A program made the position numbers and the translations under genes. Shown piece after piece: positions 28,301 to 36,615 of a stretch of 64,000 nucleotides of DNA. The notes beneath the pieces were generated by a model. The model had not been told where the DNA came from. It was given only the letters and a program-made list of their open reading frames with translations, and did no database searches. Source of the stretch: Larus michahellis (taxonomy: Eukaryota > Chordata > Aves > Charadriiformes > Laridae); contig NC_133930.1 of assembly GCF_964199755.1 (NCBI RefSeq), positions 64,199,329 through 64,263,328 of the forward strand, read 5' to 3'. The number at the start of each line of letters is the position of its first letter. The stretch's first letter is position 1.

Positions 28301-31300
28301 TGCACTGCAAACTCTTACAGATGAACTTGAAGTCCAAAAATGAACTGCAATGTGAGCAGGAGAAAAAGACAAACCTGAGTGCTTCAGAAGAAAACAAACA
28401 GACCATTTTGTCAAGTGTCTAAAATGCCTGTTTGGTTTTCTTTCTTTAAAAACAAACATTTACCATTAAAAAAATCCTTTCCTGATTTTGTTAAAAGTCT
28501 TCTTTCAGGTCACAGAAAACTGGAATTAAGACTTCCTTACTCTCACTCTTTTGACAAGATCCTTTCAATGACTGGATTACATAGGCCAAATAAACTTTAA
28601 AAGCAATTCTTTTTTTTTTCCTTTTTAGTTAGAGACTTTTTTTTTCCTTAATTAGCACTAAAATCTAAATGTGTATTTTATGACACACAGCACCTTCCTT
28701 GAAGGTGGTATACAGAAATTCTAGCATTTCAAATAAAAAGAGCAATTAAAATCAGGATTTTATGCATTGCACATAAATATAGAAGATTCTTTCTTCTTTT
28801 AGGCAGTCACTTAGGGAAATATACACAAGTAAGGGCAGATCCTCAAATGGCAGGTGCTCTTGAGTAAGATGGCTGAAAATGTCCATGAGTTAAAATTATA
28901 AGAAGAATAGAAAGTACTCTTCTGCCTTTCTGTTTCTCTTTACATTATTGATGAGGATATTATTATAAGGTCCAAGAAAGACTAATTAACAAGGTATGAG
29001 GAAATCCTAACTCTAAGTCTAGAAAAAGGAGAAGCAGCATTGAAAACTAACCTGCTAAGTTATTTGCTTTTACTTGGAAGCAGTTTAAGAATAAAAACAT
29101 TAAGAACTAAGAAGGTAAGACAGTGAAGTTAAACCAAGAATTCATTTATTCTCACTCAACAAGTTTATTCTAGTCACTCTTAATTTTGCTGTAAGCTTAA
29201 CTAAATAAATAATGAACTTTCCTAGCAAAGGAATAAGGCAGCCATTTTCCCCCTTTTTTAGGATTCAGTTCAGCCTGGTAAAATGTAACAGCTAAATTTT
29301 TACTGACCAGTGAGAGCAGAGTAGAGCCTTTGCATATGCTGTTGTATTACAAAAAAAAGTAAGCACTTTTACAATTGGGTATTTCAATGTGGAAAGTGTT
29401 GACATGTAAAGAACAATTTTTCCTGAAAATTAGAATGACTAAGGAGACACTTGCAATAAATACAAGAAATATGCCAAAGACCAGTGCATCCACTACTGCA
29501 AGGAAAGTATGTCAGTTGTCTGACTAAAAATTATATTTGCTGTTACTGTGCCAAAACTGAAAAAAAGGGGAAAAAATGGTGATGGTAGAGGAAGAGATTC
29601 TGCCAAGTATCACATCTTAAGCAAACTTGCAAACTGGGGCAAAATCTATTCTTTCTTACATTGAAATTCTGATCAACAGTCACAAAAAAACCCACAATTG
29701 GGCCTTTTCATAACAAATAAAAAACTTTTCAAAAACAGCCAAATTAAATTTTTATTTATGCTACACTGCAAAACAAACAATAGGACTAAGCAGGTGGGGG
29801 ACTACATTTTATTTTCTGCATTTGGATAGTTTTAAATTGTATTTTATGTTCTGGTCCAGAGACAGGCTTTACAAAACTGATTTCATTGACTACTACAGGA
29901 ACCTTGCTAGATTTATAGAACCATCTGCTGGTAAAAATCAGTGACTATTTTATGCCTAAGTAAACTTAAAATAATCTTTTGTTCCATAGATAGGCATATA
30001 TTGCACATAACAGCCTGCATACCATCTAAAAATGTGGGCTGATTGTCACCTTGGTGTTGGTAGGAAAACAGTTGCCTTATCCAATATTCCACAGTTGTGT
30101 GAACAAAATGTATTTTATCATGATTTCTATTCACAGTATAAGTGAATCATTTCCCTTTTAATTCCCCACCCCCAACTATTCATTTATACACAGATAAGCA
30201 AAGCACTTTGATGAAAGTAGGTTCCAGAATAGACTAAAATTCCAGAATTTGCAAGTTTATTTTTGCAGATAGGAATGATATAAAACAAGGAGCCAAAAAG
30301 AAAAAAACCCTTATAAGATTACATATTTGCTTATTTTAAACATCCTTTGATCATCCCTCCCTCCCAAATCAAAACAACCCCAAAGAACCAGACAAGGATA
30401 ATATAATTAATGCAATTAATTTAACCCAGTCTTAGTAAGAATACGTCCCTGAGAAGCTCACACTTTGGAAAATATTCTGTGCTACTGTACACCCTATGCA
30501 ATGCTACTTCAGACAAGCTATTGTCCCATACAAATAAACAGATTTTTCACCATGGTATTATCATGTAGTACCCAAAATACATGCATTCAGACATGCTTCA
30601 GTGATAGCTGCATCTTCAATCAAGAATGCTATATGACTACACAGCATCTAAACTAATTATAGCTACTTTATGTACTTTTTCTGTAAAAAACAATTTTATT
30701 TCTCCTGCTGATTCTGAGACCATCCTTCTCAGAGATTACCGTATTTAGAGAGTATTTGAACGTATAATGTTTCGTCCTTCAGATTACATATTTGTCAGCA
30801 CTAGTATCTCAGAGTATAACAAACGGGCTTTAATCAGTAAGAACATAAACACAATTAGCACTGAAGGAAACAGGTCATTGTTGAATATTGTTCAATAAAT
30901 ACATTCCAAATAAGTGCCTGTAACTTCAGTTAGGCTGAGGCCTAGCCATTTTTTCTAGAACAGATTTGTATCACAAAGGAAGGCTAACCTTCTGAAAAAA
31001 ATTACCAAATAATAAGAAAATTTAGTTTGCATCTTATGTACTTCCCTGGCAGATTAACATTAAATCTGCTTCACATAGTAAGTGCAATGACCTATTTCTT
31101 CTTTTTGGGCTGAAATTATTGGATGTTGTTTCGTCTACATGTATTCCTACATGTGTTATGATGTGTATTTTTCATAATAACCTGAACAATTCTCGTTTCA
31201 ATTAAATAAGCCTTACTGCACAAAGAGGGATTTCAGATTTTTATTCAAAGAATGCAACACACGAGGTATTCAGAGTACATCTGTCATTGTACGGCAAGTC

Positions 31301-31427
31301 CCCACAGCCTCAAAAAGTATGTCTTATAAAGGTCATAACTATAAATGGGTATTGGGGATGGGGAAAGAAGGTTTGTATTTATACAAGAAATTATTGATTC
31401 TTTGCTAAAGCAACTAATTCTTACCAT
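13198..31427 (-). CDS. NREP: NREP / P311, complete spliced 68-residue coding sequence
   Basis: Coding segments are 31425-31427 (ATG), 17245-17322 (26 codons) and 13198-13323 (41 codons plus TAA). The product is 68 residues, the same as human P311. It starts MVYQP and has WVSQ at 10-13, KEVNRKK at 34-40 and an aromatic tail ending LYCF. The first 41 residues align well with P311; the last 27 are much more divergent but keep the length and the aromatic end. There is no signal peptide or membrane segment. P311 is known as a small, unstable intracellular protein of neurons, smooth muscle and myofibroblasts. It is linked to nerve regeneration, cell migration and translation of TGF-beta mRNAs through eIF3. 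The start is forced: family members begin Met-Val, and the upstream exon ends in ATG directly against the Val codon. All introns are GT-AG. The identity is very secure; splicing is inferred from sequence only. Confidence 0.95.
13324..17244 (-). other. NREP: NREP intron 3 (about 3.9 kb)
   Basis: This phase-0 intron lies between coding residues 27 and 28. It is AT-rich, with no interspersed repeat or additional exon recognised. Confidence 0.85.
17245..17322 (-). other. NREP: NREP exon 3: coding residues 2-27
   Basis: The exon has 78 bp, exactly 26 codons, with phase-0 introns on both sides. The acceptor is TTTGTCACTACAG and the donor is GTAAAGT. It encodes the P311 amino-terminal half: VYQP, then IWVSQ, then a Phe-Pro pair and a Gly-rich stretch ending FPK. 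No in-frame ATG lies just upstream, so translation must begin in the previous exon. A second frame is also open through the exon, but only the frame used here matches the family. Confidence 0.93.
21041..21127. repeat. G/T-rich simple repeat, (GTTT)n and (GGTT)n
   Basis: Imperfect TTGG, TTTG and TTTTG units run for about 85 bases on the plus strand. This gives rise to low-complexity open frames on both strands that should not be read as proteins. Confidence 0.85.
22576..22640 (-). other. Candidate alternative exon in NREP intron 2 (65 bp)
   Basis: On the minus strand the segment is flanked by an acceptor (GGTGTTTCAATAG) and a strong donor (GTGAGTA). It has one open frame reading ESFLTEPVSE and on. 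Inserted between the ATG exon and exon 3, it would give only a five-residue extension before TGA, so inclusion would abolish the normal product. It may be a rarely used exon, a poison exon, an exon of a non-coding isoform or simply a decoy. Confidence 0.25.
25527..25575 (-). other. Candidate alternative exon in NREP intron 2 (49 bp)
   Basis: The donor is GAG|GTAAGTG, a near-perfect match, and the acceptor is CATAATGCTTTACAG. One frame reads PVTIPSAVVITSLLM. It is not a multiple of three and would shift the NREP frame if included alone. No family was recognised. Splice-site quality is its only support. Confidence 0.22.
27793..27826 (-). other. Candidate micro-exon in NREP intron 2 (34 bp)
   Basis: A strong polypyrimidine acceptor (CCCATTTCTTTTTCTGCAG) precedes 34 bases followed by GTAAAGAT. 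It is open in frame with the NREP ATG. The short length makes a chance pairing of splice motifs likely. Confidence 0.18.
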
Positions 31428-31487
31428 TTTTAGATTCTGTTAAGTCTTGGGATTGCAGTTTCTCTCAAGTAGCACAAGGAGAACAAT
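31425..31487 (-). other. NREP: NREP exon 2: 5'UTR exon ending in the start codon
   Basis: This 63-bp segment is preceded on the minus strand by a good acceptor (TTGTTTTCAG) and followed by a strong donor (GTAAGAA). All three frames carry stops, as expected for 5'UTR. Its last three bases are ATG in the context AAAAATG. Joining to the next exon puts G at +4, so both key Kozak positions are favourable (A at -3, G at +4). The start codon is therefore followed immediately by a phase-0 intron of about 14 kb. The fit with the Met-Val start of P311 proteins is exact. Confidence 0.85.
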
Positions 31488-32851
31488 CTGAAAACAATTT
31501 CAAAAAATAAAAAATGAAAAAAAAAGTAATTCCAACTGTCACAATATTTAAAGGTATTTTTTGCCAGCATAACAGTGGGTGAGCCAACTATAAGCTTCAG
31601 TGGTTAAGATTAAACTCATGCAAATTATTCTAACCACATGTGCACTTATATATCATGCATCTCTGCACTTCAGTGGTCCGTAGGCTTAAATATAGGACAA
31701 AGGAATCCCTGGTACCTGGATTTGCAGAACCCTATGCTATTCTTAGAGCTTGGTGCATCTCTGAAGAGCACAATAGTTAATGGTGAGCACACCAAAAAAA
31801 TCAGTCAAGAGGACACAAAACCGTCATCCTATGCTTACTGTAAAGGTGGACCATTGTTCCCAGGCATGCTACAAAGTGTGTTTTTTTGCAATCAAGAGAC
31901 AAGTATAACAGTGTCAGGCTTTCACTATGTAATGGCCCAGAGAATAGGTATTTTTGGAAATGGCACTGCATTACATAACCTCCAGTTTTCTCTCTCTGTT
32001 CCACACACCCCCCTATTTTAAATAGGGAGAGGAAAAAAAAAAAAGAGTAGGTCCTACCTCATTTAAATGGTACCTTAAATTACCACTCTCTTAACTGACT
32101 GAATTTGTAGCATGCCTCTTTTATCAGTTTTTATACACTGATAAAAATTAAAGTTCTCTTCTATTGATTTCTTACCTATAGTGTGCATGTATGAAATGCA
32201 ATTAGGTATGAGTCATATGTTTACACAGAAACACAAACATACATATTGGATTTAAAACTGCAAACTCATATATCTATAAATGTACACAGAAACGTTTGAA
32301 AGAAAGCACATCACTAAATGTTCACCAAAATATGGTTGGTTTTGTGGGTTTTTTTCTGAAAAGAACCACCCAAAATTTAACTGCTGCACATGCAAAAATG
32401 CAGAAGGCTGTTGCAAGAATGACTGCTTTCTAAAAATAAACCCCAGCAGCCTGAGAGGAATCCAGTGTCAGGGCGGAGAAGAGGGAGATTCGTTTTACAA
32501 GAGAGAAGAAAAGAGATGAAAAACCAATCCTAGAGCCCTGCATGCATGCTAAAAAAGCTAAGTGCATTAGGTTCAGAAATGCATTTTGGTGTTTGTGGAG
32601 TGCAAAAGCAAGAAAAAGGAAACAGTTTTAGAAAAACACTTCTCATCTCCCCTTGCATGTGTGCAGAAAAATCCCCAGCCTAGAAATCCAGCCTTAAAGC
32701 ATAAAGACAAAGAGTTAAATACATATACTGCACGTTTTCTCATCTTCTTTAAGAAAGGCTGTTTGGAAATGTGCACCGAGAGGGGGAAAGGCAGCTGCAG
32801 CAAAGTCCAGCTAAGGACAAAAGGAAATGAAAAGAAACAAAGAGAGAGAGA

Positions 32852-32884
<33 letters not shown>

Positions 32885-32937
32885 GATTAATTAAAAAAAA
32901 AAATAAAATTCTGTGGATTGGAATTGCATATACTTAC
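31488..32937 (-). other. NREP: NREP intron 1
   Basis: This 1.45-kb intron lies between the first two 5'UTR exons. It holds the GA microsatellite at its 5' end and otherwise ordinary AT-rich sequence. No coding exon or interspersed repeat was recognised. Confidence 0.65.
32840..32884. repeat. (GA)n microsatellite in NREP intron 1
   Basis: About 45 bases of GA dinucleotides, interrupted by single GG or AA steps, lie about 50 bases inside intron 1 from the exon 1 donor. On the transcribed strand this is a CT-rich tract close to the splice donor. Confidence 0.9.
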
Positions 32938-33033
32938 AGACAAAAGCCCCCGCTCCCTGCTCACTTTCTGTCCTTTCTACATGATCTGAAACACAAATGT
33001 GGATTAAAAAAGGGCAGCATGCTACAGAAGGGA

Positions 33034-33040
33034 ATTTATA
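33034..33040 (-). promoter_or_regulatory. NREP: TATA-like element upstream of NREP exon 1
   Basis: The minus strand reads TATAAAT about 100 bases before the exon 1 donor, beside the CpG island. Use as a TATA box would place the start near 33005-33010. CpG-island promoters often lack TATA boxes, so this may be coincidental. Confidence 0.4.
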
Positions 33041-33348
33041 GTTGGGGGAGTGGAGAGAGGGTAGGGGGTGTGGGGAAGAATGACTGCACCTCTTCCAAAG
33101 TGCAGCCTTGGAGAAAAAAGAAAAAGGGGTGGGGGTGGCTGGGGGAAAGTCTCTCTCTCGCTCCCTCTCTCTCAGGCTGGATTTTGGTTGCCAGCGCTGG
33201 TTATATTGAACAATGAGCTAATTCTGATGGCAGCTGGCTAGCTGCCAGCTCTCCCCCACACACCCCCCCCCTCCTCCATCACCTCCCCCCCGTCCCCTCC
33301 TTACACATACACACTCCCCCCGCCTGCCCGCCCGCTCCAGCCCGCCTT

Positions 33349-33370
33349 CCCCCCCCCCCCCCGCCCCCCC
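33349..33370 (-). repeat. Long C-run / potential G-quadruplex tract
   Basis: Fourteen C, one G and then seven C occur on the plus strand, so the minus (NREP sense) strand carries long G-runs. More C-runs lie on both sides from about 33254 to 33374. Such tracts can form G-quadruplexes and are also prone to sequencing errors, so the exact run lengths are uncertain. Confidence 0.6.
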
Positions 33371-33561
33371 GCCCGCTGCTGCAGCGCCAGACTGCTTAGT
33401 CTGCAATAATCCGCAGCCCCACGTTCCCCCCCTCTCCGGGGCTGTCTGGGAGCCAGGGCACCGACCGCCCCGCCGCCGGCCGGCCGCGCTCCGCCGGGCC
33501 GCGCCGGGGCCCATGGCGGCGCCCCCTGAGGCGCTGAGGGAAGGGAGGGGGGGGGTGGGAG

Positions 33562-33603
33562 CCGTTAAGCAGTTAACCGTTAGCCGTTGGCGCGCGGCCG
33601 TTG
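33562..33603 (-). promoter_or_regulatory. Cluster of five MYB-like sites as a degenerate 7-bp tandem repeat
   Basis: On the plus strand CCGTTA, CAGTTA, CCGTTA, CCGTTG and CCGTTG start at 33562, 33570, 33577, 33584 and 33598. On the minus strand each reads as a YAACNG core, the MYB-family recognition pattern. Spacing is 8, 7, 7 and 14 bases, so the array is close to a 7-bp tandem repeat with one degenerate unit. Binding is an inference from the motif. Confidence 0.5.
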
Positions 33604-34550
33604 GTGTCCCCGCACCCCCCTGGCAGCGGCGCGGCGCGGGGCCGGGCGGCGGCCAGGCGCGGAGCGGGGCCAAGGCGCTGCACAGCGGCGGCGGGCGGCC
33701 AGCGGGGCGGGGGGGGGGAAGGCAGCAGCCACATACTGTAGTAATAACCCTGCAGCGGCAGCAAAGGGCATCTGAGGAGAAGGGGAGGGAGACGGGAGGC
33801 AGCCGCCCGCCGCCTCGCCTCGCCTGCGCCTGTCTGGGAGGGGGAAGAAAATGGTGGGCGGGGAGGAGGGGGCGCCGCGGCGTGACACAGGCGGGCGGGG
33901 ACCGGACCCCGGCGGCCGGGCCAGGCGTGGGGGGGTCCGCCCGGGGCTCTCCGCTTCTCCCCCCCGGCTGCCTGCGGGGAGGTCGGCCGTCCGCCGCGGC
34001 AGCCGGGGAGGCGCGGTGCTGCTGGGGCTGAGGAGCGCGGCGAAAGGCGGGAGAGAGCGCGGGGCGGCCCCGGGAGGGCGTGAGGGGAGAGCGGGCGCTG
34101 GCCGCGGCCCCGCAGGTGCAGCCGGGACCCGCGGCAGGCCCGGCTCAGGCACCGCCGGGGGTGGAGGGGGGCGTGAGGCCGTGACACCGCGTGGAGGGAC
34201 CAGGGGCTCGTCCCGCAGTGCGGGCACACGCCAGCGCTGCAAGGGTAGCCTGCCTGCCCCACGTGTACCTGCGGGACGGGGAGAGGCGCAGCCCAGCGGC
34301 ATGGCGCGGGCGATGTACGCCGGGTCTGTCAGGGAGGGGTCCCAGGAGGTCTGCAGGAGCCGTGTCAGTTCATACGTTATCGGAAGCCGCCCCGGTTGTG
34401 GGCGCAGGGGCATAGGAGGAGGGATGGGAACAGCCAAGTGAAGTGCTGCGTCGCGCAAACAAAAGGCTGGGGCTACAAAGGCACCAGGGGGAAACGGAGC
34501 AGTGTAGGCACGGCGCGTTAATGAAGAGCGGCGGTAGACGGTACGCTGCT

Positions 34551-35828
34551 GCACAGTCTCTCCCTAAAATGCCGTACAGTGACATGGCCAAAAAATAGAG
34601 AACCAAGTGGTAAGAAGCAGATGCCCTGTTACCCTGCAGCGTGTGTAGGTACCTTCCTCAAGGTTAAAATGAACGAGGCAAGGGTGATTAACATGGTATG
34701 AAATCATACAATGCTGCAGGCTAATAGATTAGACCTTCTCTGTTAGGCCCAGGTTTTGAGCAGCTTTTTTATTTAGCTCCCCATGAAACTGCATTTTGAT
34801 GTGGTCCACATAGGACTTCCATTTGTTGAGTGGAATCAGCTTGCTAGCATGTGTCTGCACCTTCCTGGCCAGCTTCTACATCTCTGGGAATGCTTTGCAA
34901 GCCTGTCAGTTTAAGGAGAATTCAGCAGCTGGAAGGGAGAAATATGAAAGCCCCTGATATTTAAACCCCTGGTAAGCTATAACTAATTCTGACTTCAATG
35001 CATTAGGATCAGATCATTAGCCTCAGAAATACATAGTTACTACTGCTCATGTCAGTTCTCCTGCCTGCCTCCTCCACAGGTTGTCACCTACCAACTGCTA
35101 GGACTGAAGCAAGTTAGAGGTTGTACATTTAAACTTTTTCTTGAGATAGTAGTATTCTTTTACTGAATAACAAATACTGGTCCAGTGCGGGTAGCAGCCC
35201 TTCACCGCACACACTCGGGTAAAAGCAATGGGTTCCCGTTGGCTTAAAGTGCATCTTCTGACTTGAGGAGTATGTGTCCTAGCTGCTGAAGTGTCAGAAA
35301 TTCACCACCTGTAGAGGTTTGGCACTGGGGAATGAAACTAGATACCAAAGACATAACTGTGCAGGAGGTGGGAAGCCCCTAAGAATGCTGTCACCTGACA
35401 CTAAGGGGACAGATGGGTTCTTTTAGGGATCCTTGGCAGAACGATTATGGCACTAAATCATAGTTACAATTAAAGCTTTATATTCTTAATAGGATATTAT
35501 GATTAGTATAGCACAGAATTGATTATTAGAATGGCACAAGATTTCTACGAGCAGGATCAATATAGTACAATCTATAAGTAGCGTAATACAGAATTTATAA
35601 TACAGAATAACTTATAATTTCTTATTACCTAGATCCTAACTTATGACTTCTCATCACTTGAACCCTTTGCAGATCAAGCCAGACCTTAATACATGGTTTG
35701 CTGTATCAGTATAACAATCATAATCTAGACTTGAAAATCATATGAAAGAATATGAGTCAGTAACTCGATCCATGGAGGATGTAGATGACGGTGGAGGCGT
35801 CCCTGGCCACCAGAGGGTCCTGAGTCTC
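34551..35828. other. Upstream flank between CpG island and solo LTR
   Basis: No gene was recognised. The last 400 bases, from about 35430, are AT-rich with repeated TAATAGGATAT and ATACAGAAT-like motifs. They may be part of an older retroviral repeat into which the solo LTR inserted. Confidence 0.5.
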
Positions 35829-35833
35829 ACTGT
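35829..35833 (+). repeat. Left target-site duplication of the solo LTR
   Basis: ACTGT lies directly before the LTR's TG and matches 36611-36615 exactly. Confidence 0.85.
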
Positions 35834-36610
35834 TGTCCTGGTTTGAGGTAAAACAGAACCAATTTTCTGATTTGTAATTTTACTTTTTAGCTGGGCCTCT
35901 TCTAACTGACTAAAGTCTGAAATTAACAGCATATTGTTCAGACACTGTTCACTCTCAGAGTGATAAGACCCGATTATAGCAAGGGATGGTACGCAGAGAG
36001 GCTCTTGCTTATACTTATTGCTAGAACAACCAAGGTCAGCTCACTTCGCTGTTTGCCCCGTTAGGGGTTCAGAAGCGGAGAAGCGTAGAGGGGTCTCACC
36101 TGCAGGGAGGAGCAAACGGGGCAGGTGACCCAAAACTGACCAACAGGGTATTCCATCATGTGCATCACGCTTAGTATAAAAGCTGAGGGATCAAGGGGCA
36201 AGGCTGCTCTGGCTCGCTCTTTCTTCAATGGCCAACGTCTGAGGAGGTCTCAGAGCCTCAGTTCGTCTGCCTTTGATCCCGATCCGAGCATTCCTGACTC
36301 TAGTTCCGTAATTCAGCTCCTGTCCGCCGCTGACTCCAGTCTGGGACTTTCCCTGTGTCTGCTGGTGATGTAATTGTCATCCTGGGAGCTGGATACGGTT
36401 TTGTATATATTGTATAATTTTTTTTCTTGTTTAATTTTTATTATTCTATTATTATTTACTATTTTCTTATTTATTATTATTTTCATTAAATTAGGTTAGT
36501 TCTTTTTCTAAACTCATAAATCTCCTTATCTCTTCCTCTCCGCTCTGAGGAGAGTTGGGGGAGAGGGCCATCTGTCGTTATGATTGGCCAGTCTGTCCAA
36601 AACCACGACA
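35834..36610 (+). mobile_element. Solo LTR of an avian ERVL-like endogenous retrovirus
   Basis: The 777-bp element begins TGTCCTGG and ends CCACGACA, an inverted terminal pair with one mismatch. It is flanked by a perfect 5-bp direct repeat, ACTGT, at 35829-35833 and 36611-36615. Inside are a TATA box (TATAAA, 36175-36180) and an ATTAAA poly(A)-type signal (36485-36490) in an AT-rich stretch, in the order expected for U3-R-U5 on the plus strand. No retroviral internal sequence or second LTR copy is present, so recombination has removed the provirus body. The terminus type and 5-bp duplication fit avian ERVL-class elements; the class call is inference. Confidence 0.88.
36175..36180 (+). promoter_or_regulatory. 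TATA box of the solo LTR
   Basis: TATAAA followed by AGCTGAGG lies about 340 bases into the LTR, with the poly(A) signal about 300 bases later. It would drive transcription away from NREP, toward higher coordinates, if active. Confidence 0.55.
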
Positions 36611-36615
36611 ACTGT
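36611..36615 (+). repeat. Right target-site duplication of the solo LTR
   Basis: ACTGT lies directly after the LTR's terminal CA and matches 35829-35833 exactly. Confidence 0.85.

Larger units (their letters stand above)
17323..31424 (-). other. NREP: NREP intron 2 (about 14.1 kb)
   Basis: The intron separates the ATG from the rest of the coding sequence. It is AT-rich, with no CR1 or LTR fragment that I could recognise. It contains a GTTT-type simple repeat at 21041-21127, a low-complexity A/C stretch near 19266 and a segment near 22290-22900 that looks unusually complex for intron sequence. Three segments with paired splice-site consensus (22576-22640, 25527-25575, 27793-27826) are listed separately. 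Confidence 0.8.
32938..33400 (-). other. NREP: NREP non-coding exon 1 (3' edge firm, 5' edge uncertain)
   Basis: On the minus strand a perfect GTAAGT donor (bases 32932-32937) follows TTTTGTCT and defines a 3' exon edge at 32938. The segment lies immediately left of the CpG island, so it is the natural first exon of the gene. The transcription start is not fixed by sequence. If the TATA-like element at 33034-33040 is used, the exon is only about 70 bp. If transcription starts in the island, it is several hundred bases and includes a pyrimidine/purine-rich leader. No long reading frame is expected here, and the first in-frame ATG of NREP is in the next exon. Confidence 0.6.
33240..34550. promoter_or_regulatory. 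CpG island at the NREP promoter
   Basis: This is the only long GC-rich, CpG-dense stretch in the window. CpGs are most frequent from about 33400 to 34340, and the flanks are AT-rich. It contains many GGGCGG/CCGCCC boxes, C-runs and a cluster of MYB-like sites. It lies directly upstream of the NREP first exon on the minus strand, so it is most simply that gene's promoter. CpG islands are often bidirectional, and a plus-strand non-coding transcript starting here cannot be excluded. The long open frames inside it, up to 324 codons, result from low stop frequency in GC-rich DNA and match no family I recognise. Confidence 0.88.

Noticed and set aside
32573..33216. ORFs of about 100-129 codons across the GA repeat and NREP exon 1
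   Set aside because: Their length comes from simple repeat and purine-rich sequence. The plus-strand products are Arg/Glu repeats.
33218..34554. Long open frames of 150-324 codons on both strands of the CpG island
   Set aside because: GC-rich DNA has few stop codons. The products are Pro/Ala/Arg/Gly-rich, overlap on both strands and match no family.
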